Positions 35,480 to 46,008 of a DNA stretch of 64,000 nucleotides are shown here, piece by piece. The position numbers were made by a program, and so were the translations under genes. The DNA comes from an uncultured Mucilaginibacter sp. (lineage in GTDB: Bacteria > Bacteroidota > Bacteroidia > Sphingobacteriales > Sphingobacteriaceae), in assembly GCF_913773635.1 (NCBI RefSeq), contig NZ_CAJYGQ010000007.1:302807-366806 (forward strand), read 5' to 3'. Under the pieces are notes generated by a model. The model was not told the DNA's origin. It searched no databases and worked only from the letters and a program-made list of their open reading frames with translations. Numbering within the stretch: the stretch's first letter is position 1; every line of letters begins with the position of its first letter.

Positions 35480-37765
35480 ATGTATAAGCTATTGAACAAA
35501 TTATTCGTTTTTTTATGCGTAATAGGGTTGTTTACAAGCTGCCGTAAGGAAGCTCTTGACAATTATTACGGCCGTCCCGAAAACCTTGGCCCACCTATTT
35601 ATCAAACCCTCGAAAGTAAGGGTAACTTTAAGAGCTTACTGGCAGTAATAGACATATCGGGCTATAAGAAAACGCTCAGTGCATCAGGCTACTGGACGTT
35701 TTTTGCACCTAATGATGCTGCCTTTCAAAAATACTTTACCGAGAATAATACATCCCTTGACAGGATTGACTCTGTTACAGCGCGAAAAATTGTAACCTAC
35801 TGCTTGGTTTACAACGCTTACCAAACTGATCATATTGCTGATTATCAGTCAAGTTCACAGCCGCAGGGCTGGGTTCCTAATTCGGCTTATAAGCGCCGTA
35901 CAGCATATTATGACGGTTTTTATACCGAAACGCTGCCAAACGGTGGTAAAAGGGTACAGGTAAGCAGCAACCGTAACGCCGCTTATGTATTTGGTGATAA
36001 TAATAATAAGCACATACCTTATTTTTATTCAACCTACATGGCTGCACGTGGTATAACCGAAGCCGATTACAAGTACTTCTTCCCTAATGCAACCTATAAT
36101 GGGTTTAACGTTGTTGATGCACAGGTTGTTAACCGTAACATACTTGCCGAAAACGGCGTTATTCATGAAATTGACCGCGTTGTATTACCTCTTCCAAGTC
36201 TTGAAAATCAGCTTGCAAGCAACACGCAGTACAGCTTATTCAAACGTATACTTGAACGTTTTATGGTTGCTTATGTAAGCAACACTGATTTAAACGCACG
36301 CTACAGGTTATTAACCGGTAAACCCGACAGCGTTTTTGTTAAGTTTTATAATAGCCTGTTAGCCTACTCGCCTAATAACGAGAACTTCCTCAAAATTCAG
36401 GATAATGATGCGCAAAGCGATGGTTACAGTTTATTTGCGCCTAATAATACCTCGCTTTACAAATACTTAAATGATGTTGTATTGGAGTATTTCAAATCAT
36501 CGCCTGATGCTCCATTGAGCGATGCGCAAATTGATGCATTGGTAAACACGCTTCCGCCTGGGATTATTTCTGATTTGCTGAATGCACACATGTTTCAAAC
36601 TACCGTTTGGCCATCAAAATTTGCATCAACCAACAACTATTTAAACGAGCCTGCCAGGTTCAGTTCAACAGGCGATATTATACAAAAGCAGTTTTGCAGC
36701 AATGGTGTGTTTTACGGTACTAATAAAGTACAGGCAACAAACGTATTTAGTACCGTATATGCAAGGGCATACCTCGATCCGAAAAATTATTCGATCATGA
36801 CGTTGCTGCTTAACCAAAGCCTACGCATTGCCATCACTAACCCGGGCCTCAAATACACCATATTTATGATGCCTGATGCGGCCCTTAACGCAGCAGGTTA
36901 TGCTTACAATTCAACTACCAACACCTTTACTTATACCGTAAACGGTACCACCACAACCACTGGTGTACGTGAAATGTTAACCAGGATACTATTGCTGAGC
37001 GTTGTGCCAACGCCTAATAATGAGCTGAATGACTTATCAGGTAGTGGTATTATTGAAACTTACAACGGTGAGTACATTCGTTGGAATAACAACACAGTAT
37101 CATCGGGTGGTACGGTTGAAAGCAATACCATATTAAACGTTGTTGGTTCTAAAAACTATGTTAACGGCAAGGTTTACTATTTAGGTAATAACGGCATTAT
37201 TACTTATCCGCAAAAAACGTTGCCTCAGCAAATTGCGGTGAATGCTGCAACTGCTACTTCTCCATACTATAATTTTTATCGTTACCTGGTAAATTCATCA
37301 ATTTACAATGCCAACACGCAAGATTTAACTGGCCTTACGCTAGGCGCCAACTATACCGTATTTATACCAACTAATGAGGCTATTGTGCAGGCTGTAAAAG
37401 ATGGCGTATTGCCGGGCAACGTGGCAACCGGTGTGCCTAATTTTACACCAGCCTCAACAGTTGAAAAAGATAATGTGGCCAGGTTTATTTACTATCACTT
37501 TTTAACGGGTATTACCATTGCGCCTGATGGTAAAAAATCGCCAAACGGAACGGCACAGCCAACACTGCTTAAAAACGCCAACGGTGATGTAGTTAACATT
37601 AACATTTTCAATCAGCCTAACAATTTAAGGGTGCAGGATAGCTACGGAAGAACAGCAACGGTTTTACCGCCAAACAACAGCAGTTACTTTCCGGCAACAA
37701 GTAACTACCTGGGTACACGCACCCTGTTCCATCAAATTAATAATTACCTAAAATATATCTATTAA
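35480..37765 (+). CDS. FAS1 (fasciclin) domain lipoprotein, four repeats
   Basis: 761 residues. The signal peptide ends in lipobox LFTSC (Cys near residue 20), predicting a surface or outer-membrane lipoprotein. Four FAS1-like repeats can be traced by their FAPN/FIPT/FMMPD-type strands: ~35-250 (WTFFAPNDAAF), ~250-390 (YSLFAPNNTSLY), ~430-600 (YTIFMMPDAAL) and ~600-760 (YTVFIPTNEAIV). FAS1 domains mediate adhesion or ligand binding in other systems. I use the ATG at 35480; the GTG codon just before it is less likely. First gene of the operon, 15 bases before the SusC gene. Confidence 0.88.
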   Translation: MYKLLNKLFVFLCVIGLFTSCRKEALDNYYGRPENLGPPIYQTLESKGNFKSLLAVIDISGYKKTLSASGYWTFFAPNDAAFQKYFTENNTSLDRIDSVTARKIVTYCLVYNAYQTDHIADYQSSSQPQGWVPNSAYKRRTAYYDGFYTETLPNGGKRVQVSSNRNAAYVFGDNNNKHIPYFYSTYMAARGITEADYKYFFPNATYNGFNVVDAQVVNRNILAENGVIHEIDRVVLPLPSLENQLASNTQYSLFKRILERFMVAYVSNTDLNARYRLLTGKPDSVFVKFYNSLLAYSPNNENFLKIQDNDAQSDGYSLFAPNNTSLYKYLNDVVLEYFKSSPDAPLSDAQIDALVNTLPPGIISDLLNAHMFQTTVWPSKFASTNNYLNEPARFSSTGDIIQKQFCSNGVFYGTNKVQATNVFSTVYARAYLDPKNYSIMTLLLNQSLRIAITNPGLKYTIFMMPDAALNAAGYAYNSTTNTFTYTVNGTTTTTGVREMLTRILLLSVVPTPNNELNDLSGSGIIETYNGEYIRWNNNTVSSGGTVESNTILNVVGSKNYVNGKVYYLGNNGIITYPQKTLPQQIAVNAATATSPYYNFYRYLVNSSIYNANTQDLTGLTLGANYTVFIPTNEAIVQAVKDGVLPGNVATGVPNFTPASTVEKDNVARFIYYHFLTGITIAPDGKKSPNGTAQPTLLKNANGDVVNINIFNQPNNLRVQDSYGRTATVLPPNNSSYFPATSNYLGTRTLFHQINNYLKYIY

Positions 37766-37780
37766 TCACCGGCCTTACTC

Positions 37781-40700
37781 ATGAGAAGAATTTATACTAC
37801 TGTTTTTTATACGGTTTTTGCCTTATGCGTATTTGCTTTTGTAAATGTACATGCGCAAACAGCCGAAAGGATATTAATAAAGGGACGGGTTACCGACTTG
37901 CGCGATAAGCTGCCGGTTATTGGTGCAACCGTTGTTGAGCAGGACAAGGATGGCCGTACCATTAGCGGCCAGGCTACAGATATTGATGGTAACTTTGCAT
38001 TAAAGGTTACTGATGTAACACACAAAATTGTAATATCAACCATTGGCTATAAAAGCCGCACACTTGAAATTGGTGCACGTCGCAGCTTTGTAGTTCAGCT
38101 TGAGTCAAACGCACGAGCTTTAACCGATGTTGTGGTTACAGCGCGCCCGCCGGTTAATAACGGTACAGGTTTGCTTATTGATAAGCGCGACCAAACCACG
38201 TCAACAGTTACCCTTAACGCTAAAGACGTAGAGGAACTACAGGCAACCAGTATTGACCAGGCTATACAAGGCCGCTTACCGGGAGTAGATATCGTATCAA
38301 ATTCGGGCGACCCGGGCGCAGGCATGTCTATCAGAATTCGTGGTACGGCAACGCTTAACGGTAATACTAATCCGCTTATTGTGGTTGATAACGTGCCTTT
38401 TCAAACATCAGTGCCAACCAACTTTAACTTTAGTACGGCCGACCAAAACCAATACGCCGACCTGTTAAGTATTGCCCCGTCAGACATTAAAGATATATCA
38501 ATATTAAAAGATGCAGCGGCAACTGCCGTTTGGGGTGCGCAGGCTGCCAACGGTGTGTTAATTATTAACACCAAGCGCGGTCAAAAAGGTGCGCCAAGCA
38601 TTAGCTATACCTTTAAAGGTACACTATCACAGCAGCCATCAACTATTCCGTTACTTACCGGTGATCAGTACTCCACCTTTATTCCCGAAATGTACATGAA
38701 CGTATCGGGCGTACCGCTGCCGTCAAGCATCAAGGAATTTGCCAATGATTCATTTGATCCTTACTACTACAATAACTACAGCCAGAACACGGATTGGGTG
38801 AAAGCTATAACCCGCACAGGTTATTTAACTGATAACAACCTTTCAATTTCGGGCGGTGGCGATAAAGCCCGTTACTTTGCCTCGGTAGGCTACAACGGGC
38901 AAACAGGTACCACGGTAGGTACCGGCTTCAGCCGTTTAAATACCCGCTTAAACCTTGATTATGTAGTATCGAGTAAAATAAGGTTCACCACTTTTATATC
39001 TTATGCGCACAACGTTACCGATTATTCATTCTCTGTTGATAACAATGGTAACGAAGCTGATGGTGTACGTAACGTAGCCATGATAAAAATGCCTAACATG
39101 AGCATTTATGAGTATAATGATGCCGGCGTGTTAACACCAAACTATTTTTCGCCGGCTGCCAATATTCAGGGCGCTTATAACCCGGCGGCAGGTGTGCCAA
39201 TTTACAATCCGCTGGCAATGGCACTATCGGCAAAAAACAGGCTGGTAACTGATCGTATTATCCCGCACTTTAATCTTACTTACAATATTATTCCTGAGGT
39301 TCTGAACCTTAACGGCGACATTGTATTTGACATAAGCAACGGTAAGCAGGATCGCTTTTTGCCACAAATAGCAACAGGGCGTCCGTTCACCGAAACTTCG
39401 GTTAACCGTGCAGCCAGTTCTGATTATGATACTTATTCGGTAGTTTCAAAAACCAACCTTATTTATACCCCGCGTATTAACGAAAAGCATTCTTTCACCG
39501 GTTTACTTTCCGTTCAAACCAGTGATCAGAAATCGGTAACACAATCGCAAACCATTGCAGGTACAGCTTCACCTTTTTTACAAGACCCCTCTGTACCGGG
39601 GCGTATAACCAACGCCGGTTTAGGTGTTGATGCCGGTATTAACCAAACCCGCTGGGTGGCAGCACTGGTTAACGGACAGTACAAGTTTTTGGATAGATAC
39701 ATTGTTAACGTTGCCCTGCGCGGCGAGGGTAACTCAAGGTTTGGCGAAAGCAAACGGTATGGCCTGTTTCCTTCGGCCTCGTTCCGTTACCGCTTATCTG
39801 GCGAAAAATTCATGAAGAAGTTTGATACTTTTTTGGATGAGTTGAGCTTTAGGGGGGGTATTGGCCGCAGCGGTGGTGTACCAAGGTATGATTACTTGTT
39901 TTACAACACTTACGTTAACACCGGCAGCAGCTACCTTGGCCAGGCTGGTTTATTTCCGAGCAACATACAGCTTGATAACTTGCGCTGGGAACAGCTAACC
40001 GGTATTGACGGTGGCTTAAACATCATTTTGTTTAAAAACCGTTTAAATATTGACCTGGGCTTTTATCAAAACACCACCCGCGATTTGCTTGCACAACCGG
40101 GTATTGATATTTCAACTGTTAACGGTTACAGCAGGGTACTGCTTAACGTTGGAACGCTTGAAAACAAAGGTTATGAGCTAAGCATATTTGCCACGCCGCT
40201 TAAAACCAAAAACTGGATGGTTGAATTCAACTTCAACATTGCGCAAAACTTAAACACAGTTAAGGCTATATCGCCATACTACCAAACATCTTCGGGTAAC
40301 GTTTCATTAAACGGTCAGTACCTGCAGCTGTTACAGGTTAACAACCCGCTGGGTTCATTCTATGGCTACAAATTTGCCGGTGTTTATAAAGATAAAGATG
40401 CAACCATTGCCCGCGATGCTAACGGAAACCAAATTGTAAGCCCTTCGGGCACGCCGGTTCAAATGCGCTTCAACTATCCTGCAACCGATTACCTTTTCCA
40501 ACCGGGTGATGCCATGTATGAAGATGTTAACCACGACGGTAACATAAACTACCAGGACGTAGTATACCTGGGTAACGGCAATCCTAAGTTTACAGGTGGC
40601 TTTGGCCCGAGCATAACTTTTAAAGGTAACTTGAAATTAAATGCTTTCTTCTCGTTCCGTACGGGCGGCCAGGTTATAAACGGTACAAAAATGATTACAA

Positions 40701-41083
40701 CAAACATGTACTCATTTAATAACCAAAGCACAGCCACGCTAAGAAGATGGCGTACAGCCGGTGATGAAACCGATATGCCGCGCGCGCTTTACAATAACGG
40801 TTACAACTGGCTTGGCTCATCACGCTATGTTGAAAGTGGAACATTCCTGCGTTTTAGGTCAATTACTGCGCGCTACACCTTTAACAAAAAGGTTGCAAGC
40901 CGCCTTAAAGCTAAAAACCTGAGTGCTTATGTAACTGCTGAAAACCTGTTGACATTCACCCGTTACACCGGTCAGGATCCGGAAGTATCAATGAAGGGTA
41001 CAGGCATATTCCAGTTAGCTACTGATAACAGTGCTACGCCGCCACTTAAACTATACACCTTGGGTTTAACCGCATCATTTTAA
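37781..41083 (+). CDS. SusC/RagA-family TonB-linked outer-membrane receptor (pair 1)
   Basis: 1100 residues. Signal peptide 1-~26; carboxypeptidase-regulatory-like domain ~30-115; TonB plug ~120-265 with the SusC signature SILKDAAATAVWGAQAANGV; the remainder is a 22-strand-type barrel ending in an aromatic C-terminus (LGLTASF). It should import a ligand captured by its SusD partner, powered by TonB-ExbBD. The SusD gene follows 17 bases after the stop. Confidence 0.95.
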   Translation: MRRIYTTVFYTVFALCVFAFVNVHAQTAERILIKGRVTDLRDKLPVIGATVVEQDKDGRTISGQATDIDGNFALKVTDVTHKIVISTIGYKSRTLEIGARRSFVVQLESNARALTDVVVTARPPVNNGTGLLIDKRDQTTSTVTLNAKDVEELQATSIDQAIQGRLPGVDIVSNSGDPGAGMSIRIRGTATLNGNTNPLIVVDNVPFQTSVPTNFNFSTADQNQYADLLSIAPSDIKDISILKDAAATAVWGAQAANGVLIINTKRGQKGAPSISYTFKGTLSQQPSTIPLLTGDQYSTFIPEMYMNVSGVPLPSSIKEFANDSFDPYYYNNYSQNTDWVKAITRTGYLTDNNLSISGGGDKARYFASVGYNGQTGTTVGTGFSRLNTRLNLDYVVSSKIRFTTFISYAHNVTDYSFSVDNNGNEADGVRNVAMIKMPNMSIYEYNDAGVLTPNYFSPAANIQGAYNPAAGVPIYNPLAMALSAKNRLVTDRIIPHFNLTYNIIPEVLNLNGDIVFDISNGKQDRFLPQIATGRPFTETSVNRAASSDYDTYSVVSKTNLIYTPRINEKHSFTGLLSVQTSDQKSVTQSQTIAGTASPFLQDPSVPGRITNAGLGVDAGINQTRWVAALVNGQYKFLDRYIVNVALRGEGNSRFGESKRYGLFPSASFRYRLSGEKFMKKFDTFLDELSFRGGIGRSGGVPRYDYLFYNTYVNTGSSYLGQAGLFPSNIQLDNLRWEQLTGIDGGLNIILFKNRLNIDLGFYQNTTRDLLAQPGIDISTVNGYSRVLLNVGTLENKGYELSIFATPLKTKNWMVEFNFNIAQNLNTVKAISPYYQTSSGNVSLNGQYLQLLQVNNPLGSFYGYKFAGVYKDKDATIARDANGNQIVSPSGTPVQMRFNYPATDYLFQPGDAMYEDVNHDGNINYQDVVYLGNGNPKFTGGFGPSITFKGNLKLNAFFSFRTGGQVINGTKMITTNMYSFNNQSTATLRRWRTAGDETDMPRALYNNGYNWLGSSRYVESGTFLRFRSITARYTFNKKVASRLKAKNLSAYVTAENLLTFTRYTGQDPEVSMKGTGIFQLATDNSATPPLKLYTLGLTASF

Positions 41084-41100
41084 TTATAAACTATACCGTG

Positions 41101-42582
41101 ATGTTTAAAAAAACATTTTATAAAGCAATTATACTTACCTCAATGGTGGTGTTGGCAACAACTACTTCCTGCAACAAATTCCTGGAGCTGAGGCCGCAGG
41201 ATGGGGTAACGCGTGATAAGTTCTGGCAAACCAAGGAGCAGCTTTCATCGGCAGTGGTAGCCTTGTACACCAGCATGGGCGGTACAACAGCAAACTTCTT
41301 TATTTGGGGAGAGCTGCGCGCCGATATGGTTATACCGGGTTTAAACTCCTTGCAGGATGATATTAACGTTGTAAACAACAATATACTGGCCACAAACCGC
41401 ATAACCAGCTGGGCTGCGTTTTACCAGGTTATTAACTTGTGTAATACGGTGCTTGATTTTGCACCCGCCGTTATAGAGCGTGATAATACCCTTACCCGCG
41501 AGCAGTTGAACTCATACCTGGCCGAGGCGCTTACCATACGCTCTATCATGTATTTTTATCTGGCCCGTACTTTTGGTGATGTTCCGCTGAAGTTAAGCGC
41601 AACTGCATCTGACAGCGATATCGCCCAGGTGCCTAAAAATACACAGGCCGAAGTACTTAACCGTGTTGTAGCCGATTTGCAAACCGCCGAAGGCTACGCC
41701 GTATCGAGCTATGGTGTTGTGGCTTCTGACAAAGGCCGTGTTACTAAATTCAGCATTAATGCGCTGCAGGCCGATGTGTATTTGTGGATGGAGCGTTATG
41801 CTGATTGTATAACCGCCTGCGACAAAATCATTACCTCAGGCCGCTTTGCGCTGGTACCTGACGTTGCCTGGTTCAACAACCTGTTTGTTGCTGGTAACTC
41901 AACCGAGAGTATTTTTGAACTGCAGTTTGATAACCAGTTCCTTAATCCTTTTTACACTATGTTTAATATTCCGTTGCGTTTTAGAGCACCGCAGGATATT
42001 ATTGAGAACTTTTGGGGACAGGATGATGTGGACCCAATCAATATTAAAGATGTAAGAGGGATTGATGCATCGGTACGCCAGAGCGACCAGTATATCTATA
42101 AGTACATAGGTCTTTCACCTAGCACCGTTCGTTCACTTGATAACTCATTTGCCCACTGGATTTTTTATCGCTATGCTGATGTATTGCTGATGAAAGCAGA
42201 AGCGTGCGCCAACAGCAACCGCGGCCAGGAAACACTGGACATTGTTAGCCAGATACGCACCCGCGGCCGGGCTTTAACTAAATCGTCTCCTTTAGTACCG
42301 TCGGCTACTGACGTTAACGGCCTTAATGATTATGTGTTACAGGAGCGTGCCCTGGAGCTTGCCTACGAAGGTAAACGCTGGTACGACCTGCTGCGCCACG
42401 CCAAGCGTAACAACTACGCCCGCATAGACGTACTACTTAGCGCTGTTGTTAAAGTAATACCTCCTGACGCTCAGCAGGCTGCGTTAAATAAGCTGCGTGA
42501 TAAAAACAACCATTACCTGCCAATTAACCAGTACGAGTTACAAACCAATCCTAATCTAATCCAAAACCCTTTCTATAAATAG
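41101..42582 (+). CDS. SusD/RagB-family surface lipoprotein (pair 1)
   Basis: 493 residues. Lipobox near TTTSC (Cys ~25) followed by NKFLELRPQDGVT, the usual SusD start. TPR-like helical content in the middle (ALTIRSIMYFYLARTFGDVPL) and the C-terminal RagB motif LEL-AYEGKRWYDLLRH are present. It forms the lid of the preceding SusC barrel and sets specificity. ATG at 41101 preferred over the adjacent upstream GTG. Confidence 0.94.
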   Translation: MFKKTFYKAIILTSMVVLATTTSCNKFLELRPQDGVTRDKFWQTKEQLSSAVVALYTSMGGTTANFFIWGELRADMVIPGLNSLQDDINVVNNNILATNRITSWAAFYQVINLCNTVLDFAPAVIERDNTLTREQLNSYLAEALTIRSIMYFYLARTFGDVPLKLSATASDSDIAQVPKNTQAEVLNRVVADLQTAEGYAVSSYGVVASDKGRVTKFSINALQADVYLWMERYADCITACDKIITSGRFALVPDVAWFNNLFVAGNSTESIFELQFDNQFLNPFYTMFNIPLRFRAPQDIIENFWGQDDVDPINIKDVRGIDASVRQSDQYIYKYIGLSPSTVRSLDNSFAHWIFYRYADVLLMKAEACANSNRGQETLDIVSQIRTRGRALTKSSPLVPSATDVNGLNDYVLQERALELAYEGKRWYDLLRHAKRNNYARIDVLLSAVVKVIPPDAQQAALNKLRDKNNHYLPINQYELQTNPNLIQNPFYK

Positions 42583-42599
42583 TTTTTGCACTTAAAAAA

Positions 42600-44330
42600 A
42601 TGAAAGCAGATATGAGAAGAATATTTGATGGAATGCCTGCAATACTGTTGGTATTGGGCTTCATGACGATTATTGGTTTAAATAGTTGTAAACGCGAAGC
42701 GCTTACCTACACTACAACCAGTACTGTAAATATGTACACGTACATTGGTCAAAACCCCGACTATTCACTTTTTAAGCAAATAATTGATAAGGCAGGTTAC
42801 GCAGGTTACCTTGATGCTTATGGTGCATACACCTTGTTTGTATCAAACAACGCTGGTGTAAACGCTTACCTTAAAGCAAACAACAAAACAAGTGTTGATG
42901 CACTTGACGAAGCAACCGCCAAGAAAATAATTGCTGTAAGTATGCTGGCCGATACGTTGAACTCAAGCTTTTTTAAAGACGGAAAGCTGCGTACCCCAAC
43001 ACAATCAGGACAGTACATTATTACCGGTACACGCAGTGTAAACGGTGTAACTTCAGTTGTGATCAATAAACAGGCTAATTTTGTAACCGGTAATATCAAA
43101 ACCGGTAACGGCCTTATTCATGTTGTTGATAATGTTTTGTTCCCGGCCGAGCTTACACTTGCAAAAACCCTGGAGCAAAATCCAAAATACAGCATATTCA
43201 CAACCGCTTTAAAAGAAACTGGTTTTTATGATACACTGAACGTTGCCAGTGCAGCCAACACCAATGCATCGCGTAAGTTTTTAACGCTTATTGCTGAAAC
43301 CGACAGTGCGTTTAACGCTAACGGCATTGCCAGCTACAACGCTTTAAAAGCTAAGTATTCAACAAAAGGTAATCCAAGAGATCATGCCGATAGCCTTTGG
43401 CTGTTTTGCGCCTACCGTGTATGGCCTGAGTTGGCATACCTGTCTGACATTGCCACATCAACCGCACATGCAACCCTTGCACCGCTTGAGGTTACTACCA
43501 GCCAGTTGAGCGGTCAAACGGTACTGCTTAACAATGATACCTTTAATGGCGTATTGGAGCCGGGTATAGCGTTAGACCGTAATAACAGTGATGTGTCTGC
43601 CAATAACGGCGTGTTGCACCGCCCTTTGGGCAGCTACAAAATTAAAGTAAGGTTCCCAACACCTGTATACTTTGACGTAGCCAACCAGCCCGAAATCAGA
43701 CGCTCGGGTATTTACCGCGTTCCGGGTCAAAGCAAAATTTTCAACTATGCATCTTTAAGCGAAGTAGTGCTGGTAGGCCCTGCTAATGATAACAACCGTT
43801 TGGAATATAAAAATACCGCTGCAACACCTGGTCCGGAAGAATATTACTACGGTAACGATTATGTAAATATTGGTCTGCGTTTCAGAACGGGAGCTAACGC
43901 CAGCAATACATCACAAGCTACCTTCACCACTCCGGTAATTGTTAAAGGCCGTTATAAAATATGGGTTGATTACAAGTATGGCACCGGCAGCCAAAGCATA
44001 CCTGTATCTTTTGATGGTGTTACTTTGCCAAACATCTTAAACCCTAATGATGCACTTATATACGGTGAAACCGAAGCCCAAGCCGAATCGCGCGGCTTCA
44101 AAAGCTATTCGGAGTGGCCTATTGCAAGCTTTACTAAAGCACCAACGCATGTTGGCAGGTTGGTTGGAATTGTAAATGTACCAACTACCGCACGCCACAC
44201 TATAACCTTTACTTCTACGGCATGTACGGGTTGTGCGGTACAGTTCCAGCTCGACGCTGTTGAATTCAGGCCGGTAGATATGGATCAGTTAAAACCTAAA
44301 TTAGGCCGTAGCGGAGCATTGATTCCGTAA
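42600..44330 (+). CDS. FAS1-domain lipoprotein with C-terminal beta-sandwich
   Basis: 576 residues. Hydrophobic N-terminus with a lipobox-like LNSC (Cys ~30). FAS1-like repeats occupy ~40-185 (YSLFKQIIDKAGY, YTLFVSNNAGV) and ~195-350 (YSIFTTALKETGF). The last ~220 residues look like a separate beta-sandwich (segments GSYKIKVRFPTPVYFDV, FTTPVIVKGRYKIWVDYKYG, ARHTITFTSTACTGCAVQFQLDAVEF), similar in outline to modules annotated DUF5108 next to FAS1 domains. This tail could bind carbohydrate or peptide. Fourth gene of the operon, 17 bases after SusD. Confidence 0.82.
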   Translation: MKADMRRIFDGMPAILLVLGFMTIIGLNSCKREALTYTTTSTVNMYTYIGQNPDYSLFKQIIDKAGYAGYLDAYGAYTLFVSNNAGVNAYLKANNKTSVDALDEATAKKIIAVSMLADTLNSSFFKDGKLRTPTQSGQYIITGTRSVNGVTSVVINKQANFVTGNIKTGNGLIHVVDNVLFPAELTLAKTLEQNPKYSIFTTALKETGFYDTLNVASAANTNASRKFLTLIAETDSAFNANGIASYNALKAKYSTKGNPRDHADSLWLFCAYRVWPELAYLSDIATSTAHATLAPLEVTTSQLSGQTVLLNNDTFNGVLEPGIALDRNNSDVSANNGVLHRPLGSYKIKVRFPTPVYFDVANQPEIRRSGIYRVPGQSKIFNYASLSEVVLVGPANDNNRLEYKNTAATPGPEEYYYGNDYVNIGLRFRTGANASNTSQATFTTPVIVKGRYKIWVDYKYGTGSQSIPVSFDGVTLPNILNPNDALIYGETEAQAESRGFKSYSEWPIASFTKAPTHVGRLVGIVNVPTTARHTITFTSTACTGCAVQFQLDAVEFRPVDMDQLKPKLGRSGALIP

Positions 44331-44376
44331 ATAAAGCCACTTCCATCAATTATTACTATCTGTATATACTCATATA

Positions 44377-45993
44377 ATGAATAGCTTTAAAACTAAATAT
44401 ATAATGGCGCTGCTGTTGGTAACAACAGTATTGAGTGCCTGCAAAAAGCAGTGGGACGATCGTACCGCAGCTGTTGATCAGCAGTTGGATAAGACCGTTA
44501 TGCAGCAAATTCAAGAAAATGGTAACCTGAGCACGTTCTCGGGTTACCTTACTAAACTGGGATATGACAAACTTTTGGCCGGTTCAAAAACCTATACCAT
44601 TTTTGCCCCAACCAACCAGGCCTTGCAAGGTGTAAACCAGGCTATTGTAAACGATACAGCGCAGCTTAAAAAGTTTGTAAACAACCACATTGTAGCGCAG
44701 GTTTATTTAACCAATGCGGCACAAGCCGGCTTACGCATACGTACACTGGGTGGTAAAAACTTAAGTTTTAATACAACAACTGTTGATGAGGCAACTATAA
44801 CCACGCCTAATCTTTACGTTAAAAACGGCGTAATCCATGTTATTGATAAGGCTATACCGCCAAAAATGAATATTTCTGAATACATCAGGAGTTTAAACGG
44901 CGTAGCCGACTTGCACAAAGCTTACATTTTACGCCAGGATACTACCTTTATTGATACCTCAAAAGCAACGGTACAAAGCTATGATCCGCGTACGGGCAAG
45001 CCAATATTGGTTCCAAATACCGGTGTGGTTAACATTAACAAATATTTTAACCGTGTAGCCAGCTTGGCAAACGAAGACAGTACCTATACCTACTTTGTAT
45101 TAACCGATGCCGCTTACGATGCTGAGCGCAATAAGGTAAGTAAGTACTTTACAACAGTAACCAATTCGAACGATACCACGCTGAACATTTTAGCAGCATA
45201 TAATGTGCTTAAAGATGTAGCGGTAAGAGGCTCATTTGCCCCGGCAGGCTTTAATTCCCTCACCTCTGTAAACAACGTAACGGTGCCAGCAAGCCAGGGT
45301 GCTATTGTACAAAGCTACCGGGCCAGTAACGGTATGGTATATGTGGTAAACAGTATGCCGTTTGACATCAAACAAAAAATTACACCTATTATAATTGAAG
45401 GCGAACGTCCGAGCTTTTTTGCCCGTACAGATGCAAACGGAAGCATTTTTTACCGTAGCCGCCGCGATGATAAGGGCGTTACGTTGAAAGATATTATGAT
45501 AGGCACCACTAATACACTGCCTGCCAACTTCTTTGCGGCTTACAAACTCACCAACTTGTACACATGCCAGTACCGTGTAGTTGTACGTGCGGTAAATGAT
45601 ATTAATTTCAGCACGCCAACTGATATTGTTGAGAGCTTCAACTTCGGGCAAATTACTGCTCCGGTAGTGGGCGCAAACGGCACTATCGTTCCTAATGATG
45701 TAGTTAAGTTTCCTTCGCAGCGCATAGGGCCTGTGCTTGTTAACGGCAGTCCGTTTGTAAACTATGAAGAACTTACTTTGCCAACGCCGGCAAACCGCAG
45801 TGCAACTAATGTTGCCGGAAACAATCCTACCAGCACAGCTACTGCGGCTAACACAATTGGCCTAACAGGCGGCAACTTTACCGTAACCAAACGTACATCA
45901 GTTAATATGTATGTGGTGGGCGCCAACAGCACTACGGCTAATGCAAATAACGTCACTTTCGATTACGTAAAACTGGTACCTATTATACAATAA
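44377..45993 (+). CDS. FAS1-domain lipoprotein with distinct C-terminal module
   Basis: 538 residues. Lipobox LSAC (Cys ~21). FAS1 repeat 1 at ~30-160 is canonical (LSTFSGYLTKLGYDKLL, YTIFAPTNQALQGV, NGVIHVIDKAI); repeat 2 at ~165-330 is looser. The C-terminal ~200 residues form a beta-rich module containing a Thr/Ala/Asn-rich linker (about 480-500) and ending VTFDYVKLVPII. The longest internal gap of the operon (46 bases) precedes it, still consistent with one transcript. Confidence 0.82.
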   Translation: MNSFKTKYIMALLLVTTVLSACKKQWDDRTAAVDQQLDKTVMQQIQENGNLSTFSGYLTKLGYDKLLAGSKTYTIFAPTNQALQGVNQAIVNDTAQLKKFVNNHIVAQVYLTNAAQAGLRIRTLGGKNLSFNTTTVDEATITTPNLYVKNGVIHVIDKAIPPKMNISEYIRSLNGVADLHKAYILRQDTTFIDTSKATVQSYDPRTGKPILVPNTGVVNINKYFNRVASLANEDSTYTYFVLTDAAYDAERNKVSKYFTTVTNSNDTTLNILAAYNVLKDVAVRGSFAPAGFNSLTSVNNVTVPASQGAIVQSYRASNGMVYVVNSMPFDIKQKITPIIIEGERPSFFARTDANGSIFYRSRRDDKGVTLKDIMIGTTNTLPANFFAAYKLTNLYTCQYRVVVRAVNDINFSTPTDIVESFNFGQITAPVVGANGTIVPNDVVKFPSQRIGPVLVNGSPFVNYEELTLPTPANRSATNVAGNNPTSTATAANTIGLTGGNFTVTKRTSVNMYVVGANSTTANANNVTFDYVKLVPIIQ

Positions 45994-46008
45994 CTTCCAA
46001 CCTTAACT

